DNA of 64,000 nucleotides from an uncultured Muribaculaceae bacterium. GTDB lineage: Bacteria > Bacteroidota > Bacteroidia > Bacteroidales > Muribaculaceae. Positions 25,012 to 33,991 of the stretch are shown one piece after another (positions within the stretch are counted from its first letter, which is position 1; every line of letters begins with the position of its first letter). The translations under genes were made by a program, and so were the position numbers. The notes beneath the pieces are model-generated. The model made no database searches, was not told the DNA's origin, and saw nothing but the letters and a program-made list of their open reading frames with translations. Location: the NCBI GenBank assembly GCA_910579995.1, contig CAJTWH010000008.1, positions 52,770 through 116,769 on the forward strand. The letters are read 5' to 3'.

Positions 25012-26331
25012 ATGAAAGTACTTAAATTTGGTGGCACTTCAGTAGGTACGGCCAAACGGATCGAGCATGTTGCCGATCTCATTTCCAAACCTTTGGAGCG
25101 TAATATCGTGGTGCTCTCCGCTATGTCGGGCACCACAAATTCTCTTGTTGAGATTTCTGAATATCTTTATAAAGGCAATGTGCCCGGGGCGCAGGAGACA
25201 ATCAATGCGCTCGAGGGGAAATATATCGCCGTCCTCACCGAGATATTCGCTGACACCGACATGCGCGACAAGGCCGCAGCCCTCGTGGGCCGCTCTTTCG
25301 CCTTGCTGCGCTCATATTGCAACGCCCCTCTCACGGCTGCCGGCGAGAAAGAGATTCTTGCCCAAGGAGAGCTTATGTCTACGGCCATCATGCAATGTCT
25401 GCTTTTGTCGCGCGGTATCAAGTCGGTGCTTCTGCCGGCTCTCGACTATATGCGCACCCTCGACAGCGGAGAGCCCGACATGGCGCACATCCAGTCGCAC
25501 CTTAGCCGTCTGATTGAGCTTGAGCCCGAAGCCGAGGTCTTCCTCACCCAAGGCTATATATGCCGCAACGACCACGGCGGCGTCGACAATCTCAAACGCG
25601 GCGGCAGCGACTATACAGCCTCTATCATCGGTGCCGTGCTCGATGCCGAGGAGATACAGATCTGGACCGACATCGACGGCATGCACAACAATGACCCCCG
25701 GTTTGTGGAAGGCACAAGCCCCGTGCGCCGTCTTCACTTCGAGGAGGCCGCCGAGCTCGCCTACTTCGGGGCGAAGATTCTCCACCCCTCGTGCGTGCTT
25801 CCTGCCAAGCTCCACAATATACCGGTGCGCCTGCTCAACACCATGGAGCCCGCCGCTCCCGGCACTCTGATATGCAACGCCGCCCCCGACGGCACCATCA
25901 AGGCCATTGCCGCCAAAGACGGCATTACGGCTATCAAGATCAAGTCGGGACGCATGTTGCTGGCCTACGGTTTCCTGCATAAAGTATTCGAGACATTTGA
26001 AAATCACCGCACAAGTATCGACATGATGGCTACCTCAGAGGTCGGTGTGTCGGTGACCATCGACAACGACTCGCGCCTCGCCGCCATCGTCGACGACCTC
26101 AAACATTTCGGCACTGTCACCGTAGACAAGGATATGGTGATAATCTGCGTGGTGGGCGACCTCGAATGGCGCAACACCGGCTTCGAGGCCCGCGTGCTCG
26201 AAGCCCTCGAGGGAATACCGGTGCGCATGATTTCATACGGCGGGTCGAACTACAATATCTCTGTTCTCGTCCAGGCCTCCGACAAGATCGCCGCCCTCAA
26301 AGCCCTCAGTGCGAAACTTTTCAACAGCTGA
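25012..26331 (+). CDS. lysC: aspartate kinase
   Basis: 439 residues. The N-terminal kinase domain opens with MKVLKFGGTSVG, the signature of aspartokinases, and has RGGSDYTASI and the IWTDIDGMHNNDPR segment. The C-terminal 130 residues form ACT-type regulatory domains. It phosphorylates L-aspartate with ATP as the first step towards lysine, diaminopimelate, threonine and methionine. The chain lacks a homoserine dehydrogenase part, so it is the monofunctional form. Feedback control by an amino acid through the ACT domains is expected for the family. The gene has its own promoter and is not obviously in an operon. Confidence 0.92.
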   Translation: MKVLKFGGTSVGTAKRIEHVADLISKPLERNIVVLSAMSGTTNSLVEISEYLYKGNVPGAQETINALEGKYIAVLTEIFADTDMRDKAAALVGRSFALLRSYCNAPLTAAGEKEILAQGELMSTAIMQCLLLSRGIKSVLLPALDYMRTLDSGEPDMAHIQSHLSRLIELEPEAEVFLTQGYICRNDHGGVDNLKRGGSDYTASIIGAVLDAEEIQIWTDIDGMHNNDPRFVEGTSPVRRLHFEEAAELAYFGAKILHPSCVLPAKLHNIPVRLLNTMEPAAPGTLICNAAPDGTIKAIAAKDGITAIKIKSGRMLLAYGFLHKVFETFENHRTSIDMMATSEVGVSVTIDNDSRLAAIVDDLKHFGTVTVDKDMVIICVVGDLEWRNTGFEARVLEALEGIPVRMISYGGSNYNISVLVQASDKIAALKALSAKLFNS

Positions 26332-26345
26332 CCGGAAAAATTCAT

Positions 26346-26376
26346 TTTGCCGAATGGCAAAAAATCAGTAACTTTG
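26346..26376 (+). promoter_or_regulatory. promoter of the DUF3127 gene
   Basis: TTTG at 26346-26349, spacer of 19 nt, then TAACTTTG at 26369-26376, 29 nt before the ATG at 26406. Confidence 0.7.
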
Positions 26377-26405
26377 TCAAAATAATCAATTACAGCTATA
26401 AATAG

Positions 26406-26789
26406 ATGGAAATTAAAGGCACAATCGTACAGGTATTGCCCCCCCAGTCGGGTATCTCAAAAGCCGGCAATGCTTGGAAAAAACAAGAATATATACTCGA
26501 GAACAACGAAGGTCAGTTCCCCCGCAAAATATGCATGACATGCTTCGGCCAGACCGCCGACGCCATTCAGCTCACAGTCGGCCAGCGCGTAATCGCCTCT
26601 TTCGACGTAGAGTCGCGCGAATACAACGGCCGATGGTACACCGAGGTGCGTCTGTGGCGTGCCGTGCCCGATGAAGCTCCCGTAGCCGGTGTGGCTCCCG
26701 CTCCCGCCGCAGCAGCTCCCGTGGCCGGAGCTCCCGTTCCTCCTCCCCCCGCGATGACTACCGCCGGCGAAGACGAATTCCCCTTCTGA
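26406..26789 (+). CDS. DUF3127 protein with SSB-like C-terminal tip
   Basis: 127 residues. Residues 1-88 form a compact beta-rich OB-type domain ('MEIKGTIVQVLPPQSG', 'WKKQEYILENN', 'FGQTADAIQ', 'YTEVRLWRA'), which matches DUF3127, a family found in Bacteroidetes. Residues about 90-120 are an Ala/Pro/Val linker, and the chain ends DEFPF. The combination of OB fold, flexible linker and acidic-aromatic tip closely mimics SSB proteins, whose tip is DDDIPF and binds partner proteins. I infer a single-stranded nucleic acid-binding role. The next gene is proS, 21 nt downstream, so it may be transcribed with it. Confidence 0.75.
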   Translation: MEIKGTIVQVLPPQSGISKAGNAWKKQEYILENNEGQFPRKICMTCFGQTADAIQLTVGQRVIASFDVESREYNGRWYTEVRLWRAVPDEAPVAGVAPAPAAAAPVAGAPVPPPPAMTTAGEDEFPF

Positions 26790-26810
26790 TAATATTTCGA
26801 GTAACTCACT

Positions 26811-28292
26811 ATGGCAATAGAACTCAAAAATCTCACAAAACGTCAGGACAACTACTCGCAGTGGTATAATGAGTTGGTTGTCAAGGCTGATCTCGCCGAG
26901 CAGTCGGCCGTGCGCGGTTGTATGGTTATCAAACCCTACGGCTACGCTATTTGGGAAAAAATGCAGCAGACTCTCGACCGTATGTTCAAAGAGACCGGCG
27001 TGCAGAATGCCTATTTCCCCCTTCTGATTCCCAAATCGTTCCTCTGCCGCGAGGCCGAGCACGTAGAGGGTTTCGCAAAGGAATGTGCCGTCGTTACCCA
27101 CTACCGTCTTAAAAACGACCCCAACGGCACCGGCGTCATCGTCGATCCCGAGGCCCGTCTGGAAGAAGAACTCATCGTGCGCCCCACATCAGAGACCATC
27201 ATCTGGGGCACATATAAAAACTGGATCCACAGCTGGCGCGACCTCCCCATCCTCGTCAACCAGTGGGCAAATGTAATGCGCTGGGAAATGCGCACACGCA
27301 TGTTCCTGCGCACAAGCGAATTCCTCTGGCAGGAAGGCCACTGCGCACACGCCACAGCCGAGGAAAGCCAGGCCCGCACCGTGCAGATGATCAACCTCTA
27401 TGCCGAATTTGCCGAGAAATACATGGCTGTGCCCGTGAAAATCGGTGTCAAGACCGCCAACGAACGCTTCGCCGGCGCTCTCAACACCTACACCATCGAG
27501 GCCATGATGCAGGACGGCAAAGCCCTGCAGGCCGGCACATCGCACAACCTCGGCCAGAACTTCGCCAAGGCTTTCGATGTCACCTTCGCCAACAAAGACA
27601 ACCAGCCCGAATACGTGTGGGCCAACTCTTGGGGTGTATCTACCCGTCTGATGGGTGCCCTCATCATGACCCACTCCGACGACAACGGTCTCGTGCTTCC
27701 TCCGCACCTCGCTCCCATTCAGGTTGTCATCATACCTATCTACAAGAATGCCGAGCAGCTCGCCGAAATCACCGAACACGTGCTCCCCATTCTCGACCGC
27801 CTCAAGGAACTCGGCATATCGGTTAAATTCGACGACGCCGACAACAAACGTCCCGGCTTCAAATTCGCCGACTACGAGCTCAAGGGCGTACCCGTGCGCC
27901 TCGTCCTCGGTGCGCGCGACGTAGAGGCCGGCACTGTAGAGGTAATGCGTCGCGACACCCTCGAGAAGCACTCCGCTCCCCTCGCAGGTATCGCCGATTA
28001 CGTCAATACACTTCTTGAGGATATACAGAAAAATATCTACGACAAGGCCGTGGCCATGCGCGACGCCAAGACTTACGTCTGCGACAGCTACGACGAGTTC
28101 AAGGAGCGTATCGAAGACGGCGGTTTCTTCCTCTGCCACTGGGACGGCACTCCCGAGACCGAAGAGCGTATCAAAGCCGAGACAAAGGCTACAATCCGCT
28201 GCATACCTCTCGACGGAGTCGATGAGCCCGGCAAATGTATGGTCACCGGCAAGCCCTCAGCCCGCCGCGTAATCATCGCCCGCAGCTATTGA
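26811..28292 (+). CDS. proS: prolyl-tRNA synthetase, archaeal/eukaryotic type
   Basis: 493 residues. Class II synthetase motifs are visible: motif 2 region 'RWEMRTRMFLRTSEFLWQEGH' and motif 3 with 'GALIMTHSDDNGLVLPP'. There is no inserted editing domain between motifs 2 and 3, and the C-terminus carries the Zn-type extension ending in a Tyr (IARSY), as in the short archaeal/eukaryotic-like ProRS (class 3). It charges tRNA-Pro with proline in the cytosol. This type is common in Bacteroidetes. It follows the DUF3127 gene at a 21-nt distance and is followed by a perfect terminator. Confidence 0.93.
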   Translation: MAIELKNLTKRQDNYSQWYNELVVKADLAEQSAVRGCMVIKPYGYAIWEKMQQTLDRMFKETGVQNAYFPLLIPKSFLCREAEHVEGFAKECAVVTHYRLKNDPNGTGVIVDPEARLEEELIVRPTSETIIWGTYKNWIHSWRDLPILVNQWANVMRWEMRTRMFLRTSEFLWQEGHCAHATAEESQARTVQMINLYAEFAEKYMAVPVKIGVKTANERFAGALNTYTIEAMMQDGKALQAGTSHNLGQNFAKAFDVTFANKDNQPEYVWANSWGVSTRLMGALIMTHSDDNGLVLPPHLAPIQVVIIPIYKNAEQLAEITEHVLPILDRLKELGISVKFDDADNKRPGFKFADYELKGVPVRLVLGARDVEAGTVEVMRRDTLEKHSAPLAGIADYVNTLLEDIQKNIYDKAVAMRDAKTYVCDSYDEFKERIEDGGFFLCHWDGTPETEERIKAETKATIRCIPLDGVDEPGKCMVTGKPSARRVIIARSY

Positions 28293-28312
28293 TTTTATTT
28301 AGAGCAAGATAA

Positions 28313-28356
28313 AGCCGCCCCACTGCATGGCTAAATGCAGTGGGGCGGCTGTTTTT
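28313..28356. terminator. terminator between proS and the porin gene
   Basis: A perfect 16-bp stem (28313-28328 with 28335-28350, loop GGCTAA) followed by G and a T-run on the + strand. As the gene on the other side is convergent (stop 28368), the hairpin may serve both. Confidence 0.85.
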
Positions 28357-28367
28357 ATGTCAATTTT

Positions 28368-29633
28368 TCAGAATGAGTACTGCACCATTGCGTTGAGGCG
28401 GTTGGCGTGGCCGCCGAGGCCGCTGATGTCGTTGCGGGTACCGTGGAGGTATTCTACGCCCACGCGCAGGTCGCTGATGACATTGTAGAAGGCGTTTGCG
28501 GCGATATACTGGCCGTAGCGGTAAGTGTCGGAAGCCATGCCCGAGGTATTGTATAGACGCGCTTGGCTATAAGAGGCCGTCATGAAGAAATCGGGAGTGA
28601 AATTATACTGCAGGCCGGCAGTCCATCCGAGCGACGCCGGTGCTTTGAGCTTGCCCGAACCGTCGGGGATGAGGTCGTAGCCGAGGCCGTCGAGGTCGTT
28701 GATATATGTGGCTATGCCTTTGCCGTAGGTGCAGTGCCCGAAGAATTGCAGGCCGCCGACTACATTTGTGATTGTGCTTAGCTGTACGCCCCAGCCGGTG
28801 CGGAAATGGTTCGACCCGGCTGCTTGGTCGCGATAGCTGAGTTCGCGCAGTATGCCGGAGAGGCGCAGGTGGCTGTCGCCCTTGTCCCATTCATATTGTA
28901 TATATGCAGGAATGTCGGGGAAACGCTGCGATATGGCGCTTGTCTGAGCTGCAAGGGTGTATTCGGCCGAGGGAAGTTCTGCCGAGATGGCGTAGGAAAA
29001 GCCTTTATACGACGGGCTGTTGTAGCGCACCATCATATTCTTGGCCGATGTCTGACCCGACGGGCCTTGGTCGTCGATGGTAGGCGCCATTGCCGGGCCA
29101 TCGGCAAATGTGCTTCGTGCTTTACCGAGAGTCACGTTGCCTACTGTGACGTATGCCTGTTTGAGCACGAGGCCATAGCCGCCGTTGTTGCCCGTGAAAT
29201 TTGTCTGGACATATACTATCACACGCCCTACTTTAGTCTCGCGGGTGACAAGTTTGAGGAATATCGAAGAGTTTGCCGCAGTGGCGCCGAAGCGTTGGCG
29301 CTGGGCGGGGTTGAAGGGCACCGGTATCATGTTGGTGATGAAATCATTGCTGTTGATTGCCCCGCATAAATCATATTCGCCTACAGCCTTGACATAGCCG
29401 CCTATACCGAGGGCGACAACGCCTTTCTTGTCAAGAAAAAGAAAACGCGGGGCGGCAGGGTCTTCAAAGGCAAGGTTGGTGCGGGAATACATCGCAGCTA
29501 CATTGCCGATGTGGTCGGGGTGAGTCTCATCGCCGGAAAGGATGACGGCGCGGCTCGGTATCGAATCTGTTGTTTGAGATAATCCTGTAAAGAAAGCAGG
29601 AAGGAGAGCAAGGCTCAGAATTGTTTTTTTCAT
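28368..29633 (-). CDS. DcaP-like outer-membrane porin
   Basis: 421 residues with a signal peptide (ending TGLSQT, about residue 20). The body is built of beta-strand pairs with aromatic girdles and ends with QYSF, a C-terminal Phe typical of outer-membrane beta-barrels. The motif set 'GGYVKAVGEYDL', 'RQRFGATAANSSIFLK', 'GKARSTFADGPAMAP' fits DcaP-type trimeric porins, which bring small, usually acidic, solutes through the outer membrane. The substrate is not visible. It is transcribed alone, convergent with proS. Confidence 0.75.
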   Translation of the reverse strand: MKKTILSLALLPAFFTGLSQTTDSIPSRAVILSGDETHPDHIGNVAAMYSRTNLAFEDPAAPRFLFLDKKGVVALGIGGYVKAVGEYDLCGAINSNDFITNMIPVPFNPAQRQRFGATAANSSIFLKLVTRETKVGRVIVYVQTNFTGNNGGYGLVLKQAYVTVGNVTLGKARSTFADGPAMAPTIDDQGPSGQTSAKNMMVRYNSPSYKGFSYAISAELPSAEYTLAAQTSAISQRFPDIPAYIQYEWDKGDSHLRLSGILRELSYRDQAAGSNHFRTGWGVQLSTITNVVGGLQFFGHCTYGKGIATYINDLDGLGYDLIPDGSGKLKAPASLGWTAGLQYNFTPDFFMTASYSQARLYNTSGMASDTYRYGQYIAANAFYNVISDLRVGVEYLHGTRNDISGLGGHANRLNAMVQYSF

Positions 29634-29779
29634 TGGAGTGTGTTGTGATGTTATAAGAAAACAACAATACTCGATTGCGATAAGTTTTCAGAGATATTAA
29701 ATTTTTATGGATGGTTGAAACATCTTTCCATGTCGCTTGTTTAAATATTAAAAACAAACAAAAATATCATCGCATTATC

Positions 29780-30493
29780 ATGACACAAGAAAATCCAACG
29801 AAGAGATACACTGTAGGACTGATGAATTTCGGCGTCATACTCCTGTCGCTGATTCTTATAGTGTGGATTTCCGTCGACACCTTCGAGGCCGAAAACCTGC
29901 TGCTTGACCACCGCTATATGCAATTCCAATTCTGGGTGTGCATATTTTTCGTGCTTGACTTTTTTGTAGGCTTGTTCTGGGCCGACAACAAAATGCACTT
30001 TTTCAAACATCATCTTGTATTTCTTCTCCTGTCGATACCTTACATAAATATCATCAATATCCTCCATCTCGAGCTGAGCCACGACGCTATATACTTCGTC
30101 CGCTTCATCCCCTTGGCTCGAGGCGCTCTCGCAATGTCGATAGTGCTCGGATACCTGTCGTCGAATCCGGTGTCGAGCCTGTTGCTCTCCTATCTGTCGA
30201 TTATCGTAATGGTCACATATTTCTGCTCGCTGATATTCTTCCAGCGCGAATGTGGCGTCAACCCCGAAGTAAAGACGTACTGGACGGCTCTGTGGTGGTC
30301 GGCGATGAACATGACAACCGTAGGCTGCAACATCTCGCCAGTGACGGCCGCCGGCAAGATTATAGCGGTGATACTGCCAATGTGCGGCATGATAATATTC
30401 CCCCTCTTCACCGTCTACCTCACCGACTACGTGACGCGCCTCGTCAAGCGCGGCCGCAAGGAGCGCACCTCCGACAACGCTCCTCAGGTATAA
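29780..30493 (+). CDS. cation channel with unusual selectivity filter
   Basis: 237 residues from the ATG at 29780; an ATG 23 codons upstream is possible but gives a poor start. There are about five hydrophobic segments, with a final pore region WWSAMNMTTVGCN (filter TTVGCN, residues 179-184) followed by a long last helix. Potassium channels normally read TVGYG, so Tyr-Gly is replaced by Cys-Asn. The rest of the pore (WW-S-MNMTTVG, then PVTAAGK) is clearly channel-like. It should form a tetrameric inner-membrane channel; ion preference may differ from K+. Confidence is high for the channel fold and low for the ion. Confidence 0.75.
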   Translation: MTQENPTKRYTVGLMNFGVILLSLILIVWISVDTFEAENLLLDHRYMQFQFWVCIFFVLDFFVGLFWADNKMHFFKHHLVFLLLSIPYINIINILHLELSHDAIYFVRFIPLARGALAMSIVLGYLSSNPVSSLLLSYLSIIVMVTYFCSLIFFQRECGVNPEVKTYWTALWWSAMNMTTVGCNISPVTAAGKIIAVILPMCGMIIFPLFTVYLTDYVTRLVKRGRKERTSDNAPQV

Positions 30494-30529
30494 ACGAAAA
30501 GAAACCGCCGCCGCGGTTTCTTTTTCGTT
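30493..30529. terminator. bidirectional terminator
   Basis: Near-perfect inverted repeat: A-rich GAAACCGC arm (30493-30508) against GCGGTTTC plus T-rich arm (30513-30529). As the two flanking genes converge, it can stop transcription from both sides. Confidence 0.8.
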
Positions 30530-30553
30530 ATCGGCACGAGCGCAGCACGTGTG

Positions 30554-30847
30554 CTACATGCCGTCTTCCACGCTCCATACAAAGGCTCTGAGCCCGAGTT
30601 TGGGGCGTTCTTGATTGAACTGGCGGAGCTTGGCGAGCACGGCGTCTACGCGTGAGTCTTCTACCATTGTCATGATGGCGCCCGCAAGTGATGGCCATGC
30701 ATGGCTGCCGTAGTGAGGCTCGCCGTCTACGCTGCCGCGTCCTTTCACCTGTTCCCATGAGGTGAAGCCGCGGCAGTTGCTGCGCTCGAGCATTTCCACT
30801 ATTCTCTCGTAATGTGCCTGATCGTAGGCTATGAAGATTGCTTTCAT
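30554..30847 (-). CDS. PII-like small regulatory protein
   Basis: 97 residues. The pattern 'MKAIFIAYDQAHYERIVEMLERSNCRGFTSWEQVKGRG' plus 'MVEDSRVDAVLAKLRQFNQE' is that of small PII/CutA-like trimeric proteins, with a helix-strand-helix repeat and a T-loop-like segment (SVDGEPHYGSHAW). Such proteins sit in operons of RND efflux or transporter genes in Bacteroidetes. No nucleotide-binding residues can be named with confidence. The ATG overlaps the RND stop (ATGA), so it is the last gene of the efflux operon. Confidence 0.65.
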   Translation of the reverse strand: MKAIFIAYDQAHYERIVEMLERSNCRGFTSWEQVKGRGSVDGEPHYGSHAWPSLAGAIMTMVEDSRVDAVLAKLRQFNQERPKLGLRAFVWSVEDGM

Positions 30848-33800
30848 TTCTGAAGTAGTTTATGTAGTTTGCGGCGCTGGTTCTTGATACCTTGCGAGGC
30901 GAATACGCAGTAGAGTACAGGCACGAACAGCAGCGTCAGAATCGTAGAGAATGTGAGGCCGCCGATTACGGCAGTACCCATCGGGCGCCACATCTCGGCG
31001 CCTTGTCCGGTGCCTACGGCCATGGGCACCATGCCGAGGATGGTGGTGAGGGTGGTCATCACTACCGGGCGCAGACGCGACTCGCCGCCGTTGATTACCG
31101 CCCGGCGTATCGACATGCCGCGCTCGCGGTTGAGCGAGATATAGTCGATGAGCACGATACCGTTCTTCACCACGATACCGATAAGCATGATGGCGCCGAT
31201 CATACTCATCACATTGAGAGTGTGGCCCGACAGCCAAAGGATGATGAATACACCCGAGAAGGCAAAGAGCAGCGAGGTCATGATAATGCCGGGATAGGTG
31301 TAGCTCTCGAACTGGGCCGCCATCACGAGATACACGAGCACTATGATGAGCAGGGCGAGCACCATGAGGTCGCCGAACGAATCCTGCTGGTCTTCATAGC
31401 TGCCGGCGAGCTGTATGTTGATACCCTGAGGTATGTCCATGCGGTCGATTTTGGCAAGGGAGGCCTCCACAACCTGACTCATGGGCACATCCTGCACAAC
31501 GGTGCTCACAGTGACTATGCGCTCGCGGTCTTTGCGCTCGATTGTCGGGGGAGTGAAGCGCTCCACTACGGTGCCGACGTCGCGCACACGCACGGCTTTG
31601 CCGGCGCTGTTGTAGATGAGTATATTCTCGATGTCGGAGAGCGATGTGCGGTTTTCGGGCGCGTACATCACCTTGATGTCGTATTCCTCGCCGTCTTCGC
31701 GGAATTGCGAAGCGAGCTGGCCGTTGATACGGTTGCGCAGATAGGTCGCTGCCGTAGACAGGTTGAGGCCGTAGAGAGCGAGCTTCTCGCGGTCGAAGTC
31801 AACCTGATATTCCGGCTGATAGTCGGAGCGCGATATTATCACGTCGGCGGTGCCGGGTATAGTGAGCAGCTCGGCCTGAAGCATACGTGCCACAGAGTCG
31901 GTCTCGTTGAAATCATAGCCGTAGATTTCATAGTCGATTGTAGGCTGGCCACCCATGCTGCCGCCCATGCCGCCTACATTCACCTGAGCTTTCTTGAACT
32001 CGGGGAAGTTGCGCAGGTCGTCGCGCATTAAGCCGGCTATCTGTGTGGTGCTGCGGTCGCGCTCGCCGGGGTCGGTGAGGCGGATGTTCATCGATATGAT
32101 GTGCGGGCCGTTGTCGCTCAGCGAGGCGAAGGTGTTGTCGCTCGACGCTGTGCCTGTGGTGTAGTTGATAATCTTGATTTCAGGATATTTCTCTTTCCAG
32201 AGCTCTACAAGGCGCGCGGTGCTTTCTTTCGACAGCTCTACGCGTGTGCCGATGGGCATTTCGAGGCTCACGCGCATTTGGCCGTCGTCGGCGGTGGGGA
32301 AGAACTCCGTACCCACCTGACGCACGAGGAAGAGCGAGCCGATGAATATGCCCATACAGATGATGAATGTCACGAGCTTATGGCTCACCACCCACTCAAG
32401 CAAGCGTCCGTAGCCGCGGTCGAAGGCATCGAGGCCGCGGTTGATGGGGGTGAAGAGCACTGTATAGAGCTTGCCGTGATGATTGACGCGGCGCAGGAGC
32501 AGCGAGCAGAGCATGGGAGTGAGCGAGAGGGCGCACACTGTAGAGATGATCATCATGATGGTCACCATCCAGCCCAACTGACGGAAAAGCACGCCGGTCA
32601 TACCGGTGACAAGGGTGAGGGGGAAGAACACCGCTATCAGCGTGAGCGTAGACGCTATTACCGACACCGCCACCTCATTGGTGCCATGCACGGCTGCCTG
32701 CTTGGGGTCGGAACCTCGCTCGATATGCGTCGTCACATTCTCAAGCACCACAATGGCGTCGTCGACCACCATACCGATGGATATCGACAGTGCCGACAAC
32801 GACACGATATTGAGCGTATTGCCCGTGGCGTAGAGATAGATAAACGATGCAATAAGAGAGATAGGTATCGTGATGGTGATGATGAGGGTTGCGCGCCAAC
32901 GGCCGAGGAAGAGGAATACCACCACAATCACAAACAGGAGCGCATACATCACCGTCTCCACAAGAGAGTCGATGGTGTTGCGGATGTTGTCGGAGGTGTC
33001 GACGATGATACCGAGCTCAACATCGGATGGCAGACGCTTCTGCAGCGAGGGCAACATCGACAGCACCTTGTCGGAAATCTGCACCGAGTTGGCGCCGCTC
33101 TGTTTCTGCACTACAATCATGGCGCCCTGACGGCCGTTGTTGTAGGTCTCTTGCGTGCGTTCCTCAAGGCTGTCTTCTATTCGTGCGACATCGCTAAGGT
33201 AGATTGTCTTGCCGTTGAAGCTGCCGACAACGATATCTGCCATCTCTTCAGAAGCCTTGAATTCGCCCTGTACGCGCAGCGAGTAAGTCTCAGAGCCGAT
33301 ATCGAATGAGCCACCGGGAATATTGCGGTTCTCGGCGCCGATAAGGTTGCCGATCTGCTCTACGGTGAGGTTGTAGGCTTCGAGCCTCACGGGGTCGACA
33401 TACACATGTATCTCGCGCTTGGGAGCACCCGATATCGACACCGAGCCCACGCCCGAGATACGGGCCAAGGGGTTGGCCACGGCGTCGTCGAGAATCTTGT
33501 AGAGACCCGGCATACTCTCTGAGGCATTCACCGACAGGATGATGATAGGAATCATGTCGGTGGAGAATTTGAAGATGATGGGCGTCTCGGCGTCGTCGGG
33601 CATCATTGATGATACCATGTCGAGCTTGTCGCGGACGTCGTTGGTGAGCACGTCGATGTCTTCGCCGTATTCAAATTCGAGGGTTATGACTGATATGTTC
33701 TCGCGCGATTTCGAGGTGATATGCTTGAGGTTGCTCACCGAGTTGAGCACATTCTCAAGCGGTCGCGTCACATTCTGCTCTATATCCTGAGCGCTCGCTC

Positions 33801-33957
33801 CGGAGTAGGTGGTCATCACCATGATGGTGTTTGTCTCGATATCCGGATAGAGGTCGATGGGGAGATTGCGCAGTGAGAACAGACCCAAGATCACGACGGC
33901 CACAAAGCACAGGGTCGTCATGATGGGGCGTCTTACCGCATTTCCGTATAAACTCAT
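30844..33957 (-). CDS. RND efflux pump, inner-membrane transporter (HAE1 type)
   Basis: 1037 residues with the RND architecture: one N-terminal membrane helix (YGNAVRRPIMTTL), a large periplasmic porter domain (PDDAETPIIFKFS), six helices, a second helix-periplasmic-domain-six-helices unit. Helix 4 contains GMVVDDAIVVLENV, the proton-relay Asp pair. It should use proton-motive force to export drugs, bile salts or lipids. It lies in the operon tolC-mfp-rnd-PII-like. The gap to the mfp stop is 34 nt. Confidence 0.9.
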   Translation of the reverse strand: MSLYGNAVRRPIMTTLCFVAVVILGLFSLRNLPIDLYPDIETNTIMVMTTYSGASAQDIEQNVTRPLENVLNSVSNLKHITSKSRENISVITLEFEYGEDIDVLTNDVRDKLDMVSSMMPDDAETPIIFKFSTDMIPIIILSVNASESMPGLYKILDDAVANPLARISGVGSVSISGAPKREIHVYVDPVRLEAYNLTVEQIGNLIGAENRNIPGGSFDIGSETYSLRVQGEFKASEEMADIVVGSFNGKTIYLSDVARIEDSLEERTQETYNNGRQGAMIVVQKQSGANSVQISDKVLSMLPSLQKRLPSDVELGIIVDTSDNIRNTIDSLVETVMYALLFVIVVVFLFLGRWRATLIITITIPISLIASFIYLYATGNTLNIVSLSALSISIGMVVDDAIVVLENVTTHIERGSDPKQAAVHGTNEVAVSVIASTLTLIAVFFPLTLVTGMTGVLFRQLGWMVTIMMIISTVCALSLTPMLCSLLLRRVNHHGKLYTVLFTPINRGLDAFDRGYGRLLEWVVSHKLVTFIICMGIFIGSLFLVRQVGTEFFPTADDGQMRVSLEMPIGTRVELSKESTARLVELWKEKYPEIKIINYTTGTASSDNTFASLSDNGPHIISMNIRLTDPGERDRSTTQIAGLMRDDLRNFPEFKKAQVNVGGMGGSMGGQPTIDYEIYGYDFNETDSVARMLQAELLTIPGTADVIISRSDYQPEYQVDFDREKLALYGLNLSTAATYLRNRINGQLASQFREDGEEYDIKVMYAPENRTSLSDIENILIYNSAGKAVRVRDVGTVVERFTPPTIERKDRERIVTVSTVVQDVPMSQVVEASLAKIDRMDIPQGINIQLAGSYEDQQDSFGDLMVLALLIIVLVYLVMAAQFESYTYPGIIMTSLLFAFSGVFIILWLSGHTLNVMSMIGAIMLIGIVVKNGIVLIDYISLNRERGMSIRRAVINGGESRLRPVVMTTLTTILGMVPMAVGTGQGAEMWRPMGTAVIGGLTFSTILTLLFVPVLYCVFASQGIKNQRRKLHKLLQK

Positions 33958-33991
33958 TTATGCTGATTCTGTATGGGTTTGTAAATCAGTG

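Noticed and set aside
30892..33309. Two long + strand frames opposite the RND pump gene.
   Set aside because: The products are rich in His, Arg and Glu with no domains, while the minus-strand RND reading is unambiguous.
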